Shown: in pieces, positions 12,989 to 20,009 of the stretch
Numbering within the stretch: the stretch's first letter is position 1
How the letters are laid out: each line of letters starts with the position of its first letter
IMG/VR virus record: IMGVR_UViG_3300037119_001147
Span: 1-22,822 of that record
From: a virus
DNA: 22,822 nucleotides
Strand: one strand, 5' to 3'
Notes under the pieces: model-generated
What the model was told of the DNA's origin: nothing
The model's input: the letters and a program-made list of their open reading frames with translations, nothing else
Database searches by the model: none
Made by a program: the position numbers and the translations under genes

Positions 12989-14531
12989 TAACATTTTAAA
13001 TCGGATTTACAGTTCTCCGTGGATGATTACATCTGAGGGTTTAGATGTAGTTCTTCAAATTATCGACAGGAGATTAGAAAATGTTAAGCTTAGTGAAGAT
13101 GAGTTAGCTGTTCTGCGTGATCGTAGTAAAGCAGAAGAACTAACCCTTCCTTCCACGCCTAGCATTGCAGTATTACCAATTCACGGTTCTATCTTCCCGA
13201 AGGCAAATCTAATGTCAGCTTTTAGTGGTGGAACTAGCCTCTCTAAGTTGAAGTCAGATTTCAACCAGTTGATGGAATCGGAAATGGTAACAGGTATTCT
13301 GCTTGATATTGATAGTCCTGGTGGACACGCAGATATGGTTAAAGAAATGGCAGACGTGATTTTTGAAGCACGTCAGTCAGGTAAGAAACCAATCCATGCA
13401 ATTGCTAATTCTCTTTGTGCTTCCGCAGGTTATTACCTCGGATCACAGGCAGAAAGATTGTATGCAACTCCATCAGCTATCGTCGGTTCAATTGGTGTAA
13501 TTGCAGTTCACACTGATGAGAGTAAGAAGGAGGCAGACGAAGGAGTTAAAAGAACAGTTTTAACAATGGGTGATTTTAAAGCAGATGGTCACCCATCTAT
13601 GCCTTTGTCTGATGGTGCGAAGCAGCGTAAGTTAGAGAACATGAAGGAGACTTACGATCAGTTTGTTTCCGATGTTGCCCGTGGTCGTGGAGTAACCACG
13701 GAAGATGTTGAAGCATCATACGGAAATGGTGGAGTTCTATATTCTAAGAAGGCCCTCGAAAGGGGACTGGTAGACGGAATCAATACTATTGAGCAAGTTT
13801 CTCAGTTGATGTTAGGTAGTAATAGAAGTAAGAATGCGTTACGTAACGGTAATTCGAATCGAGGAGTTACAATGCCTGAGCTTACTCCTGAGACACTAGA
13901 GATTCTAGGTCTTAGCGAGGATGCAACAGACGATGAACTCAATGCAGCTATTGGTTCATTGGCAACAACTCCTGCACCTGCACCAGTTGCTCCTACAATT
14001 CCAGAGATTACTCCTGAGTTTGAAAAGGCGTATCCTGAAATTGCAGAGCAGCTTAAAGCAGATCGGGAAACAGTTGCAACACTTCGTGCACAGGGACGAA
14101 TTGATGCAGCTAAGTTGTTTGCTTCTGGATATGAGGAATTCGTCAGTGAGAAGGGTAAGACTGGTTTTGGTTTCTCAGGGCTAGCTCTTACTCAGGTTGA
14201 GGAAATGCATCTTAAGATTGCAGATGGTCTTATGTCTCATGATGATCTTAAGGCATTCCTTGATAACGTTGCATCCGGTAGTGGTGTAGTTGATTACAAG
14301 GAACACGGTTCTAGTCGTGGTTCTGAGCCAGATGAGATTAATGTTGAATCTGCACATGAAGCTGGCATGGAAGTACGTCGGCTCGCCGAAGCATTGCAGA
14401 TTGAATCAGGAAACTCATATGGTGATTGTCTTGCAGCAGTAATGAAGAATCCTGAGCATAAGGGTTTAGTTGATCTTTATAATTCAGGACGACAGGCCCG
14501 CCCTACTCATAATTCGGGTGGTGACAACTAA
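12978..14531 (+). CDS. S49-family capsid maturation protease fused to scaffold
   Basis: A 517-residue protein beginning with GTG. Residues about 60-275 are a SppA/ClpP-like S49 peptidase: IAVLPIHGSIF at the start, DIDSPGG at 110-116, the nucleophile S149 in ASAGYY, SIGVIAVH at 171-178, and K201 in GDFKADG as the probable general base. This resembles lambda gpC and Mu gpI. The C-terminal part (about 299-517) is acidic and helical with Ala/Pro-rich linkers and resembles a scaffold. An internal start at 13872 can make the scaffold alone. The protease cleaves scaffold and other head proteins during prohead maturation. It lies between portal and decoration genes and its stop overlaps the next ATG (TAATG). 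Confidence 0.88.
   Translation: MKYDNILNRIYSSPWMITSEGLDVVLQIIDRRLENVKLSEDELAVLRDRSKAEELTLPSTPSIAVLPIHGSIFPKANLMSAFSGGTSLSKLKSDFNQLMESEMVTGILLDIDSPGGHADMVKEMADVIFEARQSGKKPIHAIANSLCASAGYYLGSQAERLYATPSAIVGSIGVIAVHTDESKKEADEGVKRTVLTMGDFKADGHPSMPLSDGAKQRKLENMKETYDQFVSDVARGRGVTTEDVEASYGNGGVLYSKKALERGLVDGINTIEQVSQLMLGSNRSKNALRNGNSNRGVTMPELTPETLEILGLSEDATDDELNAAIGSLATTPAPAPVAPTIPEITPEFEKAYPEIAEQLKADRETVATLRAQGRIDAAKLFASGYEEFVSEKGKTGFGFSGLALTQVEEMHLKIADGLMSHDDLKAFLDNVASGSGVVDYKEHGSSRGSEPDEINVESAHEAGMEVRRLAEALQIESGNSYGDCLAAVMKNPEHKGLVDLYNSGRQARPTHNSGGDN
13872..14531 (+). CDS. Nested scaffold protein from an internal start
   Basis: An in-frame ATG at residue 299 of the protease is preceded by GAGGAG about 6 nt upstream, a strong ribosome-binding site in the middle of a gene. 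It would give a 219-residue protein (MPELTPETLEILGLSEDATD...) with a Pro/Ala linker near residues 33-45. The remainder is helical and charged. Lambda (Nu3 within C) and Mu (Z within I) make their scaffolds this way; the function here is inferred from that precedent. Scaffold guides coat assembly and is then degraded by the protease made from the full gene. Confidence 0.7.
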   Translation: MPELTPETLEILGLSEDATDDELNAAIGSLATTPAPAPVAPTIPEITPEFEKAYPEIAEQLKADRETVATLRAQGRIDAAKLFASGYEEFVSEKGKTGFGFSGLALTQVEEMHLKIADGLMSHDDLKAFLDNVASGSGVVDYKEHGSSRGSEPDEINVESAHEAGMEVRRLAEALQIESGNSYGDCLAAVMKNPEHKGLVDLYNSGRQARPTHNSGGDN

Positions 14532-14917
14532 TGGCCGAAGGTGGTAATGACCTTCTAAGCTTAGGTTTTGATGCAGCAACTATTCTAGTTGCATTCACAG
14601 CCGTTAAGCTTTCAACTGATATGGCAGTTACACCTGTTACTGCCGAAGGTGATATGTGGATCGGCATTAATCAGTGGGCAGTTTCTGCTGCTGAAATTAC
14701 TGCTGGTAAGGGTGCAAGTGTTCGACTCGCAGGAACTTCACTTGTTAAGGTTGGTGTAGGTGGAGTAACTCGTGGTACTTCTGTTGTTTGTGATGCAGCT
14801 GGTTTAGCAATTGCAACTAATACTGGTGGTCGTCCGATTGGTATTGCAATGGTTTCGGGTGTCGCTGGTGATCTTGTTCCTGTCCTTCTAACTCCTGGCT
14901 TGCCAGTAGCAGCATAA
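14531..14917 (+). CDS. Head decoration protein (DUF2190-like)
   Basis: A 128-residue, Gly/Val/Ala-rich, beta-rich protein. It contains EGDMWIGINQWAVSAAEITA and AGTSLVKVGVGGVTRGTSVV, then GRPIGIAMVSGVAGDLVPVLL. That is the typical small capsid cement or decoration protein pattern (DUF2190-like). Such proteins sit on the outside of the expanded shell and stabilise it. The ATG overlaps the protease/scaffold stop (TAATG), so the genes are coupled, and the coat protein follows 14 nt later. The family assignment is by pattern only. Confidence 0.75.
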   Translation: MAEGGNDLLSLGFDAATILVAFTAVKLSTDMAVTPVTAEGDMWIGINQWAVSAAEITAGKGASVRLAGTSLVKVGVGGVTRGTSVVCDAAGLAIATNTGGRPIGIAMVSGVAGDLVPVLLTPGLPVAA

Positions 14918-14931
14918 GGGAGGTGAGATAA

Positions 14932-15957
14932 ATGGCTTATGATCCACAGCAGCTATACATTGATCCTATTCTGACTGGCTTTTCTACAGGCTACGAGGAA
15001 CAGACTTTGTATGGTACACGTCTCGCTCCCGAAATGCGTGTAGGTTCAAAGAGCGCACGTTATCGCGTATTCGATCGTTCACATTGGCTGATTTATCGTT
15101 CACGCCGTGAGCCTGGAACTTCGGCTCGCACGATCGGTCCGCGTAAGTGGAGTGAAGATACTTACAAGACACAGCAGTATGCACTTAAGCAGTTTGTTAC
15201 TGATGAAGAACTTCGTGAACTTCGTTCGGAGGGTGGTCTTGCTGATGATTCAGTCGGTGGAGACTTACAGATTGATCCTGCGCGCGAAGCAGTAGAAGAT
15301 ACAACTGGTTCACTTTTGCGTGAGCATGAGCAGCTTGTTGCTTCTCGTTTCCGCAACACTGGTAACTATGCAGCAGGTCACACTACTGCATTAGCTGGTG
15401 CTGCTAAGTGGTCTGATTACACCTATGTAACTGCTGGTATTCCTGAGTCGGTTGTTTCTAATCCGGTTGCGGATATCAAGGCAGCAGTTTTCAAGGTGTA
15501 TCTTGATACTGGTCGTTGGCCAAATACGATGATTATTCCGATTGACGCTCTTGGCGTTATTGAGGGGCATCCTCGTATTGTTGATAGGTTCAAGAACTTT
15601 GCATTGACTGATCCAGAAGCATGGAAGTCTCTGCTGAATGTTCCTGCACCTGCAAACTTCTTCGTTGTAGACTCTAAGTATAATGCAGCACAGAATGTTT
15701 ATGCTACAGAGTCTATTACTTCGTTCTGGGGTCAGGACGTTTGGATCGGTCTTGTTGATCCTACTCCTGGTCAGCGAACAAAGACGTTTGCTAAGACGTT
15801 CGTTTATCCGCAGCCTAACGGTGAGATTCGCGCAGTTGATACATGGCGTGATGAGGATATTCGTTCCGACTGGTATCGTACAACGTATGAATACGATGTG
15901 AAGATCGTTTCTAACGTTGCTGGTTATCTCATCCAGACCGCAGTTGCGGCTGTATAA
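14932..15957 (+). CDS. Major capsid protein
   Basis: A 341-residue protein directly after the decoration gene, with the strongest ribosome-binding site of the window (AAGGGAGGTGA, 14916-14926). It has an extended N-terminal arm (to about residue 60), a charged helical segment with KQFVTDEELRELRSEG at about 86-101, and a long helix in the AREAVEDTTGSLLREHEQLV region. Beta-rich domains follow, including TMIIPIDALGVIEGHP and FFVVDSKYNAAQ. This order and size suit an HK97-fold coat protein of the type that accompanies Mu-like portals and S49 proteases. It should be the most abundant virion protein. The fold is inferred; the role is supported by position and translation signals. Confidence 0.85.
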   Translation: MAYDPQQLYIDPILTGFSTGYEEQTLYGTRLAPEMRVGSKSARYRVFDRSHWLIYRSRREPGTSARTIGPRKWSEDTYKTQQYALKQFVTDEELRELRSEGGLADDSVGGDLQIDPAREAVEDTTGSLLREHEQLVASRFRNTGNYAAGHTTALAGAAKWSDYTYVTAGIPESVVSNPVADIKAAVFKVYLDTGRWPNTMIIPIDALGVIEGHPRIVDRFKNFALTDPEAWKSLLNVPAPANFFVVDSKYNAAQNVYATESITSFWGQDVWIGLVDPTPGQRTKTFAKTFVYPQPNGEIRAVDTWRDEDIRSDWYRTTYEYDVKIVSNVAGYLIQTAVAAV

Positions 15958-15976
15958 GGAAAGGAGATAACTTACA

Positions 15977-16291
15977 ATGGCTACCATGTACGCTTGGACA
16001 GACATTAAACATGCTGAGGGTACTCTTAAAGCTGGTGATACTGCTACTGCTAAGAAGCTAGGTATTGAGGATGAGGAGTTCGATCAGCTCGTAGAAGCTA
16101 GGGCTATTCGTTCTCGTAAGTATCCTGATATGCCTGCTGATTTCACTGGTTCTCCAGTTGATTTCGTAATTGCAGAGCATCGTAAGCAGCTTGAAGATGT
16201 TGAAGATGTTATGCTCGGTGAACTTGAAGCAGTTCAGGAAGCTGAGGATGCAACTTCACTAGAGGATGAAGAAGTTAAGGAGGACAACTAG
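15977..16291 (+). CDS. Small acidic protein after the capsid gene (104 aa)
   Basis: A 104-residue protein (MATMYAWTDIKHAEGTLKAGDTATAKKLGIEDEEFDQLVEARAIRSRKYPDM...). It has a small helical domain in the first 55 residues and a very acidic C-terminal tail (EDVEDVMLGELEAVQEAEDATSLEDEEVKEDN). AAAGGAGAT gives a strong ribosome-binding site. A head-assembly or head-tail joining accessory is likely from its position between the coat protein and the terminator at 16289-16320. No family is recognised. The longest runs quoted here are descriptive only; the key features are the helix and the acidic tail. Confidence 0.65.
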   Translation: MATMYAWTDIKHAEGTLKAGDTATAKKLGIEDEEFDQLVEARAIRSRKYPDMPADFTGSPVDFVIAEHRKQLEDVEDVMLGELEAVQEAEDATSLEDEEVKEDN

Positions 16292-16320
16292 TAGTAGGGG
16301 GAGCAATCCCCCTACTATTA
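16289..16320 (+). terminator. Intrinsic terminator after the capsid genes
   Basis: TAGTAGGGGGA (16292-16302) and TCCCCCTACTA (16307-16317) form a perfect 11-bp stem closed by a GCAA tetraloop, extendable outwards to 14 pairs through one G-U wobble. It directly follows, and includes, the stop codon of the preceding gene. The T-tract after it is short (TATTATCT). It would limit transcription from the strongly expressed capsid genes into the connector and tail genes. Confidence 0.75.
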
Positions 16321-16327
16321 TCTCATC

Positions 16328-16456
16328 ATGTTTGAGTATATTTATCCTCCATTAATTGCGTTATTTTCAACCATCGCTGTGTTAGCTTGGGGATGGTCCT
16401 TGCATCTTAACTATAAGCATAAGTTAGACAAGGAAAAAGATAATGGCCTTCGCTAG
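16328..16456 (+). CDS. Possible 42-aa single-span membrane protein
   Basis: Just after the terminator an ATG opens a 42-codon frame: a short N-terminus, a hydrophobic stretch at residues about 5-27 (IYPPLIALFSTIAVLAWGWS) and a basic/charged tail (NYKHKLDKEKDNGLR). This is a clean single-span membrane pattern. It overlaps the next gene by 14 nt, and that gene's ribosome-binding site lies inside it. No Shine-Dalgarno sequence precedes its ATG, which lowers confidence. It could alternatively be an untranslated leader. Small membrane proteins in phages may act in lysis or exclusion, but nothing here shows that. Confidence 0.4.
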   Translation: MFEYIYPPLIALFSTIAVLAWGWSLHLNYKHKLDKEKDNGLR

Positions 16457-16886
16457 CACAAATGATGTTAACGCACATCTACCGGATGATAAAGCTCAAG
16501 GTAGTGATGAGGATTACGAGTCCTTACATATTGATGCTGAACGGTTGATTGTCGGGAGACTGGCATCAACCGTTCAGTATTCAATTATGGTAGATTGGGA
16601 TACTCCAGAAGATACACCTGGAATCATTCGCCACATTTCAAGTTTGATTGTTGCAGCGAAATTCTATTCAAAGCTTGCTGCTGAGGATGAAGCAGACGGA
16701 TCACAATTTGCAAATGACTTGTATAATCAGGCTTTGATGGAGATTGATAAAATCCTATCAGGAGCTACTGTAATTATTGGTGTCGATGGTGAACCTATCG
16801 ACCTCGATATTACAAGTGATTTGCGTTTCTATCCTAACGCAGCAGCACCTGATCCATTCTTCGCAATTGCACAAGAGTTTTCTTAA
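16443..16886 (+). CDS. Head-tail adaptor (Mu gp36/DUF1320-like)
   Basis: The 147-residue protein starts MAFASTNDVNAHLPDDKAQG. A helical pattern continues as YESLHIDAERLIVGRLASTV and GIIRHISSLIVAAKFYSKLA, then a closing loop with ILSGATVIIGVDGEPIDLD. This order (short DVN-like start, acidic loop, helices with YSKLA) is that of head-completion adaptors, which sit below the portal and receive the tail (gp6/gp15/gp36 type). Its place as the first connector after the capsid genes fits. AAGGAAA is the ribosome-binding site. The stop overlaps the next ATG (TAATG). Confidence 0.7.
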   Translation: MAFASTNDVNAHLPDDKAQGSDEDYESLHIDAERLIVGRLASTVQYSIMVDWDTPEDTPGIIRHISSLIVAAKFYSKLAAEDEADGSQFANDLYNQALMEIDKILSGATVIIGVDGEPIDLDITSDLRFYPNAAAPDPFFAIAQEFS

Positions 16887-17569
16887 TGCCTTTTATTGCA
16901 ACTGACTTTGGACCACCACTCCAAGTAGTTGGTCAGTTCAACGCAGTTGAAGTTCAGCTACTTAACTTCGATGAAGCAGCAGTAGAATTAACAAGTCTAG
17001 CTCGTTATATCGAACATGCTGAATTACCATTAAGAGCAGTTAAAAGGATTGCACGTGATGATATTCGGGAAAGATTTGAGACAGAAACCGATCCTGACGG
17101 AGACGGATGGTTTGATCTTGAACCTAGTTACGCAAAGCGGAAACAACACGAAAAAGGGTTCGAGCATCCAATCCTTACCAGGGACGGAGAACTTAAGCGT
17201 AAGGCTACTGCTGATTCAGCCTTCGTAGTTGGTGGAGATACACTCTTTTATGATACAAGTGAATTGCCTGAATACTGGAGAGTTCATCAAGAAGGATCAG
17301 TTGATTTCGGTGCATCTTTCCACGCATCAGCTAATCCTGATCCTAACTCTCCTACAGTAGAAGGACAGCAGAATATTCCTCCTAGACCTTATATTGGTAT
17401 GAGTGTTAAAGCGGAAGCTAAGGCACTTGAGTTATTCGATATTTGGTTTAGTGAGGGAATTGAAATGGCTACACGAAAGTTCCACGTAGGTAGTTCGGGA
17501 GTTCTGCACCAGAGAATTGGCGGCAGAATTGGCCCAGGTATTGATATTGACAATCCAGACTTTGCATGA
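16886..17569 (+). CDS. Virion morphogenesis/tail completion protein (Mu gpG-like)
   Basis: A 227-residue protein. Residues about 60-175 show the phage virion morphogenesis pattern: IARDDIRERFETETDPDGDG, W then FDLEPSYAKRK, PILTRDGELKRKA, a beta hairpin ending YDTSELPEYWRVHQEG, and NIPPRPYIGMS. The HQ(E/F)G and PPRP(Y/F)IG signatures are diagnostic of this family, which completes heads or tails at the joining step. It overlaps the preceding gene by one base and the next by 4 nt (ATGA). The last 40 residues form an extra tail with no match I recognise. Confidence 0.75.
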   Translation: MPFIATDFGPPLQVVGQFNAVEVQLLNFDEAAVELTSLARYIEHAELPLRAVKRIARDDIRERFETETDPDGDGWFDLEPSYAKRKQHEKGFEHPILTRDGELKRKATADSAFVVGGDTLFYDTSELPEYWRVHQEGSVDFGASFHASANPDPNSPTVEGQQNIPPRPYIGMSVKAEAKALELFDIWFSEGIEMATRKFHVGSSGVLHQRIGGRIGPGIDIDNPDFA

Positions 17570-18048
17570 GTCAGTTAATCTCCACAATTCCAGATGCGGT
17601 CGATATGGTCGCAGCCAAGCTAACTCAGAATCAAGGTCAGTTAGGTCTTAACTATGTAGGTGCTTATGATGAAAAGCGGATTCCAAAGTATCCTGCTGTA
17701 GTATTAGTACCTGGTCCACTCAATAAGGAAATCCACTCTACACACACTTTTGAAGTAATCATGACAATTGATTTGTATGTATATCATGCAAATCTTACCT
17801 TAAAGAAAAGAACTAGATCAAAGGAGGACTTAAAGCTAGTAACAGATATCGAAACCTTATTGGAGACTGATTTCCAATGGTTTGCTGATCCTTTAGATTT
17901 GGAAACAGCACAGTTAATTTTTGGTTATGTAGCAGAAATTAGACCCGGTTCCATCCAGCCAAATGCGAACAAGTCTAGTTTAGTAATTGGTACGAGAATT
18001 GCATGGCGAGGTTTATCACAGCGGAGGTTCCACGCAAATGAAAGTTGA
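17566..18048 (+). CDS. Tail terminator / minor tail protein
   Basis: A 160-residue protein with an N-terminal helix (ISTIPDAVDMVAAKLTQNQG) and alternating strands typical of tail terminator or completion proteins (gpU/gp17-like): YPAVVLVPGPLNKEIHSTHT, FEVIMTIDLYVYHANLTLKK, then a helix (DLKLVTDIETLLETD) and a closing strand (KSSLVIGTRIAWRG). These form a hexameric ring that ends tail growth and docks the tail on the head. ATGA start overlap with the preceding gene. Its 3' end contains the ribosome-binding site and start of the next gene (11-nt overlap). Confidence 0.65.
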   Translation: MSQLISTIPDAVDMVAAKLTQNQGQLGLNYVGAYDEKRIPKYPAVVLVPGPLNKEIHSTHTFEVIMTIDLYVYHANLTLKKRTRSKEDLKLVTDIETLLETDFQWFADPLDLETAQLIFGYVAEIRPGSIQPNANKSSLVIGTRIAWRGLSQRRFHANES

Positions 18049-18337
18049 ATTTTATAATCCTGAAATGCCGGAAGGCATGGAGGTTGAAGTAGGCGGAGTT
18101 CTTCTAGTTAATGGTGGAGACTCCGTTGAAATTACTGAGGAAGATGAAGCAAAGTTCTTGGCCAATCACGGACGAGAACTAAAAGAGCATTTCCTCGGTA
18201 ATCAGTTTATGAAAGTTGGTAGTCAGAAGGGTAAAGTTGTATATTTAGATCAGGAAGATGTTGTGGAGGATTTTGAGCCACACCCGGAATTATCAGATGA
18301 GCCAACAACTGAAAGCCCTGAGAAAGAAGGTGAATAG
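18038..18337 (+). CDS. Small acidic protein before the tail tube gene (99 aa)
   Basis: An upstream in-frame ATG exists at 17987, but ATG 18038 follows GGAGG by about 10 nt and gives only an 11-nt overlap with the preceding gene, so it is the better start. The protein is 99 aa with a beta-rich first part (MKVEFYNPEMPEG, EVEVGGVLLVNGGDSVEI), a short helix with EEDEAKFLANHGRELKEHF and an acidic disordered tail rich in Glu and Pro. No family recognised. Its position suggests a small tail assembly or capping accessory. Confidence 0.6.
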   Translation: MKVEFYNPEMPEGMEVEVGGVLLVNGGDSVEITEEDEAKFLANHGRELKEHFLGNQFMKVGSQKGKVVYLDQEDVVEDFEPHPELSDEPTTESPEKEGE

Positions 18338-18340
18338 TTA

Positions 18341-19324
18341 ATGCCGCCTGGAATTGGGGCTACCGGGTTTATCGGTGTTGCCCAGGAAGTTACAATGGGT
18401 ACATATGTTGCTCCGTCGGTATATGTCCCTGTTCTTAGAGAGACACTTAAGTATACTGAGGATAAATACTATTCTCAGCAGTTGCGTCAGCAGGCAATGG
18501 ATTCAGAAGTTAAGCCAGGTTACTATCATGTTGAAGGCGAAATCGAAATGGAAGTGGATACTAATGTATTCCTTCTTTTCTGCTACGCCTCTCGTCATGC
18601 TATTGTTAAAACTGGTGCAGGCCCTTATGTCTATACCTTTACTCCTACAGTTGCAGGTTCTACCTCGACTGGCGCAGGACAGGTACAAAAGACACTTTCC
18701 ATTACTGCTGTAAGAAATGGTATTACGTTCGGTTTCACAGGTTGCACAGTAGGACAGTATGAGTTCACAATTGATGATGCTGTTCTTAAGTGCACAATGT
18801 CAATTCTTGGTCTTGCTGAGGCAGATCAGTCACTTCCTACAGCATCTTGGGTTGCTGCCGATCTACTTGGTGCAGACTCTCACAACATCTATACTGGTGC
18901 ATCCGGTATTACTCCGACATTTGCACAGGTCGAAGATTTCAACGGATTCACTTTCAACATCAACCACAATGCAGAAGCTCAGAATCGTATTAAGTCTCAG
19001 CGTTCTGCAAGTTATGTTAAGTTCGGAAAGACTGATCTTGAAATTCGTTCCGAACTCGACTTCGTTGATAAGACAGAATACACTAACTTCAAGGCTTCCA
19101 CGACAAAGGCTATTAAGCTAGAGTCAACAGTTGGTGGTGGAGCTTACTCTGCTGCAACTGATGGTGTTAAGTTGCAGGCTAACCGTGTTGCTTATGACGC
19201 ATACGATATTGAGAACGAATCAATCGAAGATATCGTTATGGCTAACTTCACAGGACACGGACTAGTTCAGGTTGGTGGCGACGCTTATCAGATCGGTGTT
19301 AAGTCAGCAATTAGCATCACGTAA
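18341..19324 (+). CDS. Major tail tube protein
   Basis: A 327-residue protein placed right before the tail chaperones and tape measure, where the tube gene lies in siphoviruses. Its N-terminus (GATGFIGVAQEVTMGTYVAP) is the usual phage tube start. It is followed by SEVKPGYYHVEGEIEMEVDT at about 54-73 and by several long strands, TFGFTGCTVGQYEFTIDDAV and LKCTMSILGLA among them. The C-terminal third has a second beta domain (VEDFNGFTFNINHNAE, KFGKTDLEIRSELDFVD). Hexamers of this protein stack into the tail tube. AAGGTGA precedes the start. Strong expression is likely. Confidence 0.8.
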   Translation: MPPGIGATGFIGVAQEVTMGTYVAPSVYVPVLRETLKYTEDKYYSQQLRQQAMDSEVKPGYYHVEGEIEMEVDTNVFLLFCYASRHAIVKTGAGPYVYTFTPTVAGSTSTGAGQVQKTLSITAVRNGITFGFTGCTVGQYEFTIDDAVLKCTMSILGLAEADQSLPTASWVAADLLGADSHNIYTGASGITPTFAQVEDFNGFTFNINHNAEAQNRIKSQRSASYVKFGKTDLEIRSELDFVDKTEYTNFKASTTKAIKLESTVGGGAYSAATDGVKLQANRVAYDAYDIENESIEDIVMANFTGHGLVQVGGDAYQIGVKSAISIT

Positions 19325-19359
19325 TAAGTAGTACAAACAGGAGACAGGAGTAGTTACAA

Positions 19360-19824
19360 ATGCCCGAAGCTGGAGTAACACAGGAACTAACTACGTATGA
19401 ACTAAAGTCACTTGAAGGTGCTTTCGTTAAGATTCGACAGCTCCCTTATTACGACATGCTTGTTCGTCGTGATAAGGGTTCTGTCGCATCTATGGAATCT
19501 CAGGTTGGTGGCAAGCGCAAACGAAATCAGCCACAAACTGCAAAGATGACAATTGAATCTTTGCAGACTTGGGAGCGAGAGTATATGTTCCGTGAATGCA
19601 TTGCGGATCATAACCTTACAATCGGTGGAGTACCAGTTGACTTCAATACTCCAATGGCACTTCGCAATCTCCGTCCAGATATCGGAATGGAAATTGAAAA
19701 GTATATTGATGAAGTCAATGGTGATACACCTGAGGATATGGAAGATTTTCAGAATGCTGCTTCCAAATCTACAGAACAGCCGGAGCCGGTACAGTTGATC
19801 CCACCAAGTACGGATTCGAACTAG
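19360..19824 (+). CDS. Tail assembly chaperone, G-type
   Basis: A 154-residue soluble protein just before the tape measure gene. It has an N-terminal beta-hairpin and helical core (TYELKSLEGAFVKIRQLPYY, DMLVRRDKG, ESLQTWEREYMFRECIADHN) and an acidic, low-complexity tail that ends at TAG 19822. An open -1 frame overlaps this tail and continues to the tape measure start, the usual G/GT arrangement. The chaperones coat the tape measure during tail assembly. Ribosome-binding site AGGAG lies 14 nt or so upstream. The tail region is where the ribosome would shift. Confidence 0.8.
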   Translation: MPEAGVTQELTTYELKSLEGAFVKIRQLPYYDMLVRRDKGSVASMESQVGGKRKRNQPQTAKMTIESLQTWEREYMFRECIADHNLTIGGVPVDFNTPMALRNLRPDIGMEIEKYIDEVNGDTPEDMEDFQNAASKSTEQPEPVQLIPPSTDSN

Positions 19825-20009
19825 AATTCGTTAACGAGTGTATCTACTGGATCACAATTCATAAACTCTGTAAAGAGTTTGGTTGTTTACCGTGGCCTGG
19901 GTCTTTAATGCAACAACCAAAAGGCACAGTGTTACGTTTGGAAGCAGTATCAGATGCAAATGCACGTTGGGAAGAACATAACTCTAAACAACAATTACCT
20001 GTAGAATAA
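19734..20009 (+). CDS. Tail assembly chaperone T extension (-1 frameshift of G)
   Basis: The -1 frame is open from 19734 (after a TGA at 19731) to TAA 20007-20009. It reads ...TKYGFELEFVNECIYWITIH, KLCKEFGCLPWPGSLMQQP, KGTVLRLEAVSDANARWEEH, and then ends. The WITIHKL and LPWPGSL segments resemble the T domain of lambda-type gpGT. There is no good start codon, so it should be made as a fusion with G. No canonical heptamer is seen. Good single re-pairing sites are TTTT at 19746-19749 and CCCA at 19800-19803, the second giving the more natural join (QLIP-TKYGFE). Its stop overlaps the tape measure ATG (TAATG). Confidence 0.72.
   Translation, partial: GYGRFSECCFQIYRTAGAGTVDPTKYGFELEFVNECIYWITIHKLCKEFGCLPWPGSLMQQPKGTVLRLEAVSDANARWEEHNSKQQLPVE

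Noticed and set aside
15391-16005. A 204-codon leftward frame antisense to the capsid gene
   Set aside because: It overlaps the strongly supported coat protein gene and has no ribosome-binding site or recognisable domain.
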